Shown here piece after piece: positions 51,915 to 59,359 of a stretch of 64,000 nucleotides of DNA; position 1 is the stretch's first letter, and each line of letters begins with the position of its first letter. Source of the stretch: CAZUVM01 sp964623885 (GTDB lineage: Bacteria > Verrucomicrobiota > Verrucomicrobiia > Limisphaerales > UBA8199). Location of the stretch: positions 1-64,000 of the forward strand of contig CAZUVM010000260.1 of the NCBI GenBank assembly GCA_964623885.1, written 5' to 3'. The notes under the pieces were generated by a model. That model did no database searches, was not told the origin of the DNA, and was given only the letters and a program-made list of their open reading frames with translations. Both the position numbers and the translations under genes were made by a program.

Positions 51915-52868
51915 TTAGCCCCAAACCTCGGCCTTTCGCAGTTGGCGCAGGAGCAGCTCTTCCAGGGAAGTGTTCGAGCTCGCGGTAAAAAAGTTCATTC
52001 CTCGGGCTTGTGAAAACTCACGCAAACGCTGGATGTAGTTCTGGACGGTTTGTTGGTAGGCCTTCATCCGAAATCGACCGAAAGTGACCTCTTGCATGCC
52101 ACCGTTTTCGGCATCAACAAGTCGCAGATCGCCGAAGACGGCAGGCGAGAGCTCTTCCGGGGCGAGGATTTGCACCAGGTCAACCTGGAACCCGCGGCCT
52201 ACCAGCGCAGTAAGGCCGGACTCGTACCCAGCCGGGTCAAGAAAATCACTAAGCACCACTGCCAGGCCGGCCTGCCGTGCTTCAAGAGCCCCGCGTCGCA
52301 GAGCTTCATTGAGGTTGGCACCCCCTCCGGCGGTGAGCGCAGCCAGATTTTGAAAAAATGGGATCGCAGATTTTTTTCCGCGGACAGCGCGCAATGCGGA
52401 GCGTGCTGCAGCCTCAGCAATTCGCGCGGTCGAGTCTGAGTAGCGGCTTGTTCCACCCTCGGCTTCACCGGCGCCAGTCACTGCTGGAAATGGGATAACG
52501 CTGACCCGATCAAAGCCGGAAAGAGCGACATAGCCAATGGCGGCAGCCACCTGGCGGGCAAAATCGAATTTGCGCGGCTCGCCAAAGGTCATGGATTCGC
52601 TGGCATCGAGAAAGATACGGACCGGCAGTTCGCGCTCTTCTTCGTAGAGCTTCAGAAATAGGCGCTCCAACCGGCCATACAGGTTCCAGTCGAGGTAACG
52701 GAAATCGTCGCCGTGAACGTAGGTCCGATAGTCGGCGAACTCGACGGATTGCCCCCGGGCGCGGCTGCGACGTTCACCGCGAGCGGAACTTTTCGCCCGG
52801 CGCGCGGCGAGCAATTGGAATTGCTCGAGCCGGCGGAGCAGTTCAGGAGTGAGGAGAGATGAGGGCAC
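51915..52868 (-). CDS. DUF58 domain protein
   Basis: 317 residues. FADYRTYVHGDDFRYLDWNLYGRLERLFLKLYEEERELPVRIFLDASESM is the DUF58 core followed by a VWA-like fold whose first metal motif is DASESM. DUF58 proteins accompany MoxR ATPases and VWA proteins. The start is the GTG at 52868. It ends 47 bp before the four-helix-bundle gene and lies 109 bp after MoxR. Confidence 0.9.
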   Translation of the reverse strand: MPSSLLTPELLRRLEQFQLLAARRAKSSARGERRSRARGQSVEFADYRTYVHGDDFRYLDWNLYGRLERLFLKLYEEERELPVRIFLDASESMTFGEPRKFDFARQVAAAIGYVALSGFDRVSVIPFPAVTGAGEAEGGTSRYSDSTARIAEAAARSALRAVRGKKSAIPFFQNLAALTAGGGANLNEALRRGALEARQAGLAVVLSDFLDPAGYESGLTALVGRGFQVDLVQILAPEELSPAVFGDLRLVDAENGGMQEVTFGRFRMKAYQQTVQNYIQRLREFSQARGMNFFTASSNTSLEELLLRQLRKAEVWG

Positions 52869-52977
52869 TTGGTAAAGATTCGCCGAGAGGGCTCAAGCGG
52901 CACTTGCCGGTACAATCGCCTTGCAGCGTCCAGAAATCAGTTCCGGCAATGGCGCATTGCGCGGTGCTTTGCATTGG

Positions 52978-53979
52978 TTACGCGGCTACGGCAGTGGCGT
53001 CGCGTGGAACGTCTCGCAGTATCTGCGCAATAATGTGGTCGGTGGTGATCCCTTCGGCTTCAGCTTCGAAATTCAGGATCAGGCGATGCCGCATCGCCAT
53101 CGGTGATACGGCTTCGATATCATCAAAACTGACATTGAACCGGCCCTCGGTCAGGGCTCGGACCTTGCCCGCCAACAGCAACGTCTGGCCGCCGCGCGGG
53201 CTGCTGCCGAAGCGCAGGTATTGCGTAGCGATTGGGGCAGCCGTATCGGTGCGCGGATGAGTCGCGAGCACCAATCGCACGGCGTAATCCTGTACATGCG
53301 AGGCTACCGGAACTTCGCGTACCAAGGTCATCAATTGAATAAGTGCCTCACGAGTGAGCACTTTTTGGACGGGTTCTCGTGCGCCTGTAGTGGTACGGCT
53401 TAGGACCTCAGAAAGTTCGTTGGCTGAGGGATAGCCTACCAGGATTTTGAAAAAGAACCGGTCGAGCTGCGCTTCGGGGAGCGGATAGGTACCCTCCTGG
53501 TCGATCGGATTTTGCGTGGCCATCACGAAAAAAGGCTCCTCCAACCGCCGTAGTTCGCCACCCGCAGTGACCTGGTGCTCCTGCATTGCTTCGAGCAGGG
53601 CGGATTGAGTCTTCGGTGTCGCGCGGTTGATTTCATCGGCAAGGATGAGATGCGCAAACACCGGCCCGCGCTGGAATTGGAACTCCCGCCGACCACCCGG
53701 CGCTTCCATGACGAGATTCGTGCCGAGAATGTCGGCCGGCATGAGGTCCGGAGTGAACTGAATGCGACTGAATGAAAGGTCGAGCACCTCGCTGAGTGTC
53801 CGCACTAAGAGAGTTTTGCCCAAGCCAGGCACCCCTTCGAGCAGCACGTGGCCGCCGGCGAACAAGGCGATAAGCGTGCTCTCGACGATGGCTTCCTGCC
53901 CGACAATAACTTTAGCGATTTCGGCACGGAGCGCCGCGTAGGTTTGGTGGAAGGTTTGGATTTGTGATTCAGTGCTCAC
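52978..53979 (-). CDS. MoxR-family AAA+ ATPase
   Basis: 333 residues. Walker A GVPGLGKT, Walker B LADEINRATPKTQSALLEAMQEHQVT, sensor 1 FFVMATQNPIDQEGTYPLPEAQLDRF and the C-terminal sensor-2 domain match MoxR. These ATPases act as chaperones that insert metal cofactors or ready VWA partners. It heads the MoxR-DUF58-VWA gene set of the operon, after the coiled-coil gene. Confidence 0.94.
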   Translation of the reverse strand: MSTESQIQTFHQTYAALRAEIAKVIVGQEAIVESTLIALFAGGHVLLEGVPGLGKTLLVRTLSEVLDLSFSRIQFTPDLMPADILGTNLVMEAPGGRREFQFQRGPVFAHLILADEINRATPKTQSALLEAMQEHQVTAGGELRRLEEPFFVMATQNPIDQEGTYPLPEAQLDRFFFKILVGYPSANELSEVLSRTTTGAREPVQKVLTREALIQLMTLVREVPVASHVQDYAVRLVLATHPRTDTAAPIATQYLRFGSSPRGGQTLLLAGKVRALTEGRFNVSFDDIEAVSPMAMRHRLILNFEAEAEGITTDHIIAQILRDVPRDATAVAA

Positions 53980-53994
53980 GGCGGAAAAAGTTGT

Positions 53995-54016
53995 GGGTTG
54001 AAGGTTGAAGGTTGAG
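53995..54016. repeat. GGTTGAA tandem words
   Basis: Three tandem copies of GGTTGAA/GGTTGAG occupy the 72-bp gap between the coiled-coil gene and MoxR. The word type is the same as at other gene boundaries in this window. Confidence 0.5.
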
Positions 54017-54051
54017 GGACCCGCGGCGCAGTCACGGGAAGCGACTGGAAA

Positions 54052-55983
54052 TCATTTCTTCAGGTCATCAAAGTAATCTTTAACGGCGCCCTGATATGCG
54101 CGCGGGACTTTTTCCTGGCTCAAAGCGCTTTGAGCGTCGGATTGAGCTGCCGTGGCGGCTTCTTCGTAGGCAACTTTGCTTTGACCTTTAATGCTGACGC
54201 CTTTGAGAGTGATGCTGGGCATCTGGCCGCCGGGCGAGAATTGACCTTTGACCTTGGTCGGCAGGAGTGCATCACTTAATTCGCCATCGCCGCGATCGGT
54301 CTCGCCGCGAGGTTTTTCGTCCGGCCGTTTAAGGCTGGAATTGTCCCAGCCGCCGGTCCATTCGCCATTCCATTGGCCATTTTCATCGGCCCAGGTTCCA
54401 ACGCCACTGCCCGGCTGCCCGCCTTTGCCTGCGCGAGGAGGCCCAGGATGCGCGCCCCAACGTCCCGAGCCGACGCATTGCGAAGCTTCGTTAAGGGCCT
54501 GGAGCGTCTGCTGCAACTCCTTGGCATCGCCTGCCTGCTGCATCATCTTATCCAACTCCTTCGAGGCGTTCGCCAGGGATTGTGCAGCGCCCGATTGGTC
54601 CTTGCTCTGCATTTGTTGCGCAGCCTGCTTGAGGTGATCGGCGACTTTCCCGTAATTGCCTGCCGGGTCGACTGCTTTCGAAACATCATTCATTATTTGC
54701 TGCAGTTGATCCTGAGGCAGATTGGAAGCATTTAGCTGGTCGATCATTTTCTGCAACGTTTGTTGGGCGGCCTCGGGCTGCCCGTTTTTGAGTTGTTCCG
54801 CCAGATCCTTGCCGAGTTTCTCCGCCTGTTGTTGCAATTGCTGCAGAGACTTGGCCATCTCGCGTGTCTTATCGAGGTCGGTGGTGGCTTGCTGGAGATC
54901 TTTCAGGAACATGTCGGTATTGTTTGCAGCAAGAGCCTGGATGGCTTCGTCCAATTGCGGCAATTGGACGCCGAGATCTTGCGCCTGGCGGGACAGCGCT
55001 GAGAGCGACTCGGACATTTTCTGCTTCTCGGCGTCGCTGCCGGCGGAATTTTTATCAGCAGCACTCTTGGCCGCCGTTTGCTGAAGTTTCTCGAGTTCCT
55101 TTTGGAGCTTGTCGAGGGCATCAGGATTGCCGGTGGGCGTGCCCAGTTGTTTCTGCAGCGACTCGATTTGCTTTTGGAGGTTGGAAGCGGACTGCGCGTC
55201 TCCGTTGCCGGGACTGCGGGCGGCTTGTTCGAGCCGCTTTAAGGCGGGGTCCTTTCCAAGCTCTTTGAGTTGGTCCTTTAGTTGTTCTGCGACGTTGGCG
55301 AAATCCTTAAGCGCGTCGCTGCGGGTCATGGTTCTGACGGTTAGCTGATCGCCCAGTTTGGCGACGGCTTCGAGATTCGTGCGCGTCGGAGCGAGAACGG
55401 GGGGGCGGGTTTCCAAATTGTGGCGAGTCAATTCAGCAAGCTGGCGGCCAACCTCTTTGATGTTTGCCTCGTCGGCTTTTTTCTGGAGATAACTTTTGCT
55501 GCGGTATTCGGGCACGAACCCGAGCCCTGCTCCAAGCGCGAGCAGGATCAGCGCCCAGCGCATGGACCGGGGCAAATGGAAAGGAAGCAACTTGCGGGCA
55601 TCGAGGTTTTTGGCGTGATTTGCCGCGTCGGCAACTACGAGGTCTCGCCAGCGGTCAGCTTTAGCTTGAGCCGAAACTTCCAGGGCGGTGCTGAGGCGCT
55701 CTTTGAGGCGCTGGCGTTCGTCCACCCAACGCGCGACTTCGGCCAAAGCCGGTTTGCGCCAACCGCCGATGAGCAGCCCGACTAAAAGACAGGGCAAAGG
55801 CGCAAAACCGGCAGTCCACGGGACCCAGGGCGGCATTGGGAAAACGTGGTAAGCCGCGACCAACAACAGGGTAACACTCGCACCTGCGAACAGGCCCAGC
55901 CACATACCCCGCAACGCCCGTGCCCAGCGGCGACGCGTTGCCGCCCGCTGAAGGGCCGATTCGATCACCTGGAGTTCGCTCAT
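54052..55983 (-). CDS. Large membrane-anchored coiled-coil protein of the Bat-type operon
   Basis: 643 residues from ATG 55983 (MSELQVIESALQ); an ATG 11 codons earlier is possible. Two membrane helices (LFAGASVTLLLVAAYHVF and PWVPWTAGFAPLPCLLVGLLIGG) and a third near residue 150 are followed by an extended coiled coil rich in Gln/Lys/Leu (residues 190-480), then a Gly/Trp-rich segment with WNGEWTGGWD, and a C-terminal SPGGQMPSITLKGVSIKGQS region. Proteins of this shape (DUF4175-like) are seen upstream of MoxR genes in several phyla. It has no catalytic motif and probably is a scaffold. Confidence 0.7.
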   Translation of the reverse strand: MSELQVIESALQRAATRRRWARALRGMWLGLFAGASVTLLLVAAYHVFPMPPWVPWTAGFAPLPCLLVGLLIGGWRKPALAEVARWVDERQRLKERLSTALEVSAQAKADRWRDLVVADAANHAKNLDARKLLPFHLPRSMRWALILLALGAGLGFVPEYRSKSYLQKKADEANIKEVGRQLAELTRHNLETRPPVLAPTRTNLEAVAKLGDQLTVRTMTRSDALKDFANVAEQLKDQLKELGKDPALKRLEQAARSPGNGDAQSASNLQKQIESLQKQLGTPTGNPDALDKLQKELEKLQQTAAKSAADKNSAGSDAEKQKMSESLSALSRQAQDLGVQLPQLDEAIQALAANNTDMFLKDLQQATTDLDKTREMAKSLQQLQQQAEKLGKDLAEQLKNGQPEAAQQTLQKMIDQLNASNLPQDQLQQIMNDVSKAVDPAGNYGKVADHLKQAAQQMQSKDQSGAAQSLANASKELDKMMQQAGDAKELQQTLQALNEASQCVGSGRWGAHPGPPRAGKGGQPGSGVGTWADENGQWNGEWTGGWDNSSLKRPDEKPRGETDRGDGELSDALLPTKVKGQFSPGGQMPSITLKGVSIKGQSKVAYEEAATAAQSDAQSALSQEKVPRAYQGAVKDYFDDLKK

Positions 55984-56099
55984 ACCCTGCTTAAAACCTG
56001 CCCTACTTGTGGGCATTTGGCCAGCCTAAATCATTTGACAACCGGTCCCGCAAAACGTTCCGCAATTAGCCCGAACAAGCCTGAAACGCTTTGAGACGC

Positions 56100-57236
56100 C
56101 TAGGTCCTGACGAGCGTGCCGTCGCTGCGGAGGCGCAGTTTCTGACCGCGCCATTCGACCCGGTTACCTAGGAAAGCCAAGCCCCAAAGGCATGTCTGAA
56201 GCAGGTCTTTCAGCGGCACCAACCAACAGAGGCCAAACTGCGCACGCTTTTGCTCCAGCCGTGCCTTTAAATCCAGGGCGGCCCCTACGCGCACCCCCAG
56301 ACAGACCAGCAGCAGAGACGCACTCCACGTGCCCGGGATCGCCAGGGCCCAAAGCAAGGGCCAAAGCGTGGCATTGCCTAGCAGGCTGAAGAAGTACGGC
56401 ACCGGCTGACAGACGCGAATCGTGCGCGCCCAGCGGAGTTGATGTTTCCAGACTTGCGCCCAATTCACCGGCGGATCCCAGCACTCGACTACAACCGTTG
56501 AGAGCGCGATCCGGTGACCGCGTCGCGCGATTCGATTGCCCAGAAGGTAATCGTCGGCGAGGGAATCGACCAGAGCGGCAAAACCGCCGATGTCTGCGAG
56601 CAATTGGCGGCGAGTAATCATGACTGCGCCCAGGGCGAAATCCAGCGGTTTGAGCATTTGAGCCTGGAGCACCTGGCTCCAGAAGTCAGCATTGATTGCC
56701 ACCGCTTCCCAATGCATCCCCAGAGTAGTCGGATTCGCCAGGCGATAAAAGCAGTTCACCAGACCGATTTCGATACCGGTCATTGGAACTACGGCGTTGG
56801 CAAGCAAATCAGGCGGAACACTCACATCCGCGTCGCTGATCGCCAACACGTCATGCTTCGCTCGGCGCTCCAATTGCATCAGTTTGGCGACCTTTAAATT
56901 GGCGCCGCTCAGGGACTCGCAGACTACGAGTTCAGCATCCGCTTGAGGGAACTCTGTCAAAAGCTTGCGGACAACGGCACAAACCGGGTCGTCGGCCGAG
57001 GCGACTCCAAAAATAATTTGCATGGAGCCGCCATAATCCTGAACCAACCAGCTTCGGAGGCAGGCCTCGGTTGAGCCGTCGCACCCCTTCAGGGGTTTAA
57101 GCACCGTGATGGAGGGAGCGGGACCTGAGGCAATGGCGCGCCGGTGCAATGGAAAGCGCCGCCCCGCGAACCATTGCCAGAGCGTTAGCCCAAGGCTGAG
57201 TAGTGCCAGCCCGCCGAGGACCGAATTGAAGAGCAC
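56100..57236 (-). CDS. Glycosyltransferase family 2, HpnI/ceramide-glucosyltransferase-like
   Basis: 378 residues from the GTG at 57236. The reading frame is open to 57431, but that part lies over the divergent promoter and lacks family similarity. Motifs: SITVLKPLKGCDG, DDPVCAVVRKL, AISDADVSVPPDLL (the DxD-like site), DFALGAVMITRR, DSLADDYLLG and HQLRWARTIR (the Q/RxxRW motif). C-terminal membrane helices complete the HpnI-type protein, which in hopanoid producers adds a sugar to bacteriohopanetetrol. No other hopanoid gene is in view, so a lipid glycosyltransferase is the safer call. Confidence 0.85.
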   Translation of the reverse strand: MLFNSVLGGLALLSLGLTLWQWFAGRRFPLHRRAIASGPAPSITVLKPLKGCDGSTEACLRSWLVQDYGGSMQIIFGVASADDPVCAVVRKLLTEFPQADAELVVCESLSGANLKVAKLMQLERRAKHDVLAISDADVSVPPDLLANAVVPMTGIEIGLVNCFYRLANPTTLGMHWEAVAINADFWSQVLQAQMLKPLDFALGAVMITRRQLLADIGGFAALVDSLADDYLLGNRIARRGHRIALSTVVVECWDPPVNWAQVWKHQLRWARTIRVCQPVPYFFSLLGNATLWPLLWALAIPGTWSASLLLVCLGVRVGAALDLKARLEQKRAQFGLCWLVPLKDLLQTCLWGLAFLGNRVEWRGQKLRLRSDGTLVRT

Positions 57237-57347
57237 TACGGAAGTTTCCAGCGATAATCGCCGGGTGTCGAGGATGGAGTATCTCGCCGCCGTGCCCTGG
57301 CGGAATCGACACTTGGCATCACCGACCGGTTTTCCTACCGTCGAGGA

Positions 57348-57872
57348 GTGATCGGGCTGCTCAGATTTGTCGGCCTCGTAAACGCGGCGGTGTGGCTGGG
57401 CGCGACCGTTTTCTTTCTGCTTGGGGTGCAACCCGCCGCTGAATCAGCCGACATGCAGACCTTGCTCGGGCCTAAAAGCTTTCCTTTTTTCTCAGTGGCG
57501 ATGGCTCAAATGTTCGCGTCGCGCTATTTTCATCTTTATCTCGCTTGCAGCGTCGTGGCGCTCCTCCATCTGATGGCCGAGTGGCTATATCTGGGGAAAT
57601 ATCCCCATCGCCTTTGGCTAGTGCTTGTGTTCGGTTTGTGTCTGGCCGGCTTGCTGCAAAGCTACTGGATTCAGCCGCGCCTGGCGGAGTGGCATCGACT
57701 GCAATTCACGCATCCCGAGCAGCGGGAAAACGCGCACCGCGCGTTCCGGACCTGGCATGGGATGTCGCAAGCGGTCAATTTTGCGGCATTAAGCGGGCTA
57801 TTCATTTACCTTTGGCGTTTGACACACCCCACGGAGCCGATGCGCTTCCTGAGCGCGAAACTACGCAGTTGA
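57348..57872 (+). CDS. DUF4149 membrane protein
   Basis: 174 residues with four membrane segments (LLRFVGLVNAAVWLGATVFFLLGV, YFHLYLACSVVALLHLMAEWL, LWLVLVFGLCLAGLLQSYWI, AVNFAALSGLFIYLW). The conserved LNAAVWLG/FF-type first helix and FRTWHGMSQAVN near the end match DUF4149, of unknown function. The GTG at 57348 has GAGGA directly before it. Confidence 0.75.
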   Translation: MIGLLRFVGLVNAAVWLGATVFFLLGVQPAAESADMQTLLGPKSFPFFSVAMAQMFASRYFHLYLACSVVALLHLMAEWLYLGKYPHRLWLVLVFGLCLAGLLQSYWIQPRLAEWHRLQFTHPEQRENAHRAFRTWHGMSQAVNFAALSGLFIYLWRLTHPTEPMRFLSAKLRS

Positions 57873-57950
57873 CAAAGCGTAGTTGAGGTTAACATTTTTA
57901 TTAGTAATAGTTGGGCTAGCCTGCGAGGGGGCCCGCACAGGGAAAGCTGT

Positions 57951-58244
57951 ATGATTTCAAACGAACGTCCATCGCCTTTTGGCCATCGCCATCACGGACC
58001 ACCCAAACCGCCTGTCAACGAAGAAACGCTCAAATCCGAAAAGATTCAGATTGAACGCAAAACGTTTCTATTCGCGCTAAAAGAGAATCCGCGCGGACGA
58101 TTTTTGCGTATTACCGAAGATGTGGGCGGCCGCCGGGATACGATCATCATCCCGGCACCGGGTTTGCAGGATTTTAAGAAGGTGATTGACCAAATGGTTG
58201 AAGCTGCCAACGAACAGCCAAAAACGGAGGAGGAAGAAAGGTAG
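57951..58244 (+). CDS. PUR-alpha-like nucleic-acid-binding protein
   Basis: 97 residues. SEKIQIERKTFLFALKENPRGRFLRITEDVGGRRDTIIIPAPGLQDFKKVIDQM is one PUR repeat: the RxFxF strand and GRFLRI strand are those that bind single-stranded DNA or RNA. Bacterial versions are single-repeat proteins that dimerise, with BpuR of Borrelia as the studied case. The N-terminus has a short His/Pro stretch. It is probably an RNA-binding regulator. Confidence 0.85.
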   Translation: MISNERPSPFGHRHHGPPKPPVNEETLKSEKIQIERKTFLFALKENPRGRFLRITEDVGGRRDTIIIPAPGLQDFKKVIDQMVEAANEQPKTEEEER

Positions 58245-58319
58245 CTGGTAGAATGGATGCTTGGATTTAGAGCACGCTTGCTTTTTTCCAAATGTGAGAT
58301 GTGAGGAGCTTACTGGCGC

Positions 58320-58679
58320 CTAGTATGAGGCGTGCTTGCGGGCTCGCACGCGCGGGGCGTCACCCCATAGAGTCTCGAGGTCGTAACGGTCGCGAACATC
58401 CTGGCGCATCACATGCACGATGACATCAAAGTAATCCAGCACGACCCAGGCGGCCTGAAAGGTTCCGTCGACCGCGCGCGGCCGTAACTGGTGATCGTCC
58501 CGCAGGCGGTCGGTGATTTCGTCCACGATGGCGCGCAGGTGCGGCTCGCTCGTCCCGGAAGCGATGACAAAGTAATCCGTTACGGACGAGAGCTCTCGCA
58601 CATCAAGGATTACGATGTTTTCCGCCTTCTTGTTGTCTGCCAATTCGCGGCAGAGCAAAGCGAGTTTTCTTGAATCCAT
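58320..58679 (-). CDS. rsfS: Ribosome silencing factor RsfS
   Basis: 119 residues. IVILDVRELSSVTDYFVIASGTSEPHLRAIVDEI and AAWVVLDYFDVIVHVM are RsfS/Iojap signatures. It blocks joining of the ribosomal subunits during starvation by binding L14. It follows nadD by 28 bp on the same strand, the usual neighbour. Confidence 0.95.
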   Translation of the reverse strand: MDSRKLALLCRELADNKKAENIVILDVRELSSVTDYFVIASGTSEPHLRAIVDEITDRLRDDHQLRPRAVDGTFQAAWVVLDYFDVIVHVMRQDVRDRYDLETLWGDAPRVRARKHASY

Positions 58680-58707
58680 CTGGAGGGTGAAATTGGCCTA
58701 AAAAGTT

Positions 58708-59334
58708 TTAAAGATAAAGTCCATTATTGCGAATGGATTCGGCGACTGCGTGCGGAACCAGATGTTCGATGGGTTGTCCCGCTTTGACACGAGCGCGGAT
58801 CTGTGATGAAGAAACTCCCAAGGGGAATCCAACGAGGTTTCGGCCGCGGAACGGCGCCGGCAGGGAGGTTTCGCTCTGTCCAGGACGAGGAATGACCAGA
58901 AACTGAACCAGCCGAGCGAGTTCAGCAGCGTCCCGCCATTTGGGCAGTTGCCTGACGTGGTCGCCACCAATCAGGTAGAAAAGCTGGGCACCGGGAAAGC
59001 GATTCAGGTAATCCCGAACCGTATCGACGGTGTAGGAAACGCCTCCGCGCCGGATTTCCTGATCATCCAACTCGCACCAGGTTTTCCCAGCCAGCGCAAG
59101 GCGCAGCAAACGCAATCGCTCTTCAGGGGCGGCGGGTGGCTGGGCCGGCTTAAAGGGCGATTGGGCAGCGGGGATGAAGAACAAACGCTCGAGAGTCAAT
59201 TCCTCGCGAGCCGCCTGGGCCACAAGCAAGTGACCAAGGTGAACAGGATCAAAGGAACCGCCAAATAGTCCAAGCCGTTGCACGTGTCCAGCATGGCGGC
59301 AAGGGCTGAGTCGCGCAACCGTTTGTCGATTCAT
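58708..59334 (-). CDS. nadD: Nicotinate-nucleotide adenylyltransferase
   Basis: 208 residues. GLFGGSFDPVHLGHLLVAQ is the HxGH nucleotidyltransferase motif, FFIPAAQSPFKP the substrate loop, and VSSSQIRARV the C-terminal SSTxIR-like motif. The enzyme makes deamido-NAD. The ATG at 59334 gives a 17-residue leader before GTG 59283 (VQRLGLFGGS), which is also possible. It follows cstA by 25 bp. Confidence 0.93.
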   Translation of the reverse strand: MNRQTVARLSPCRHAGHVQRLGLFGGSFDPVHLGHLLVAQAAREELTLERLFFIPAAQSPFKPAQPPAAPEERLRLLRLALAGKTWCELDDQEIRRGGVSYTVDTVRDYLNRFPGAQLFYLIGGDHVRQLPKWRDAAELARLVQFLVIPRPGQSETSLPAPFRGRNLVGFPLGVSSSQIRARVKAGQPIEHLVPHAVAESIRNNGLYL

Positions 59335-59359
59335 CCGCGACGAGGAGCCGGCGCTGAGA

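Noticed and set aside
51454..51924. A longer four-helix-bundle protein starting at 51924
   Set aside because: The extra codons come from a word repeat and overlap the DUF58 stop; the family start is at the ATG at 51867.
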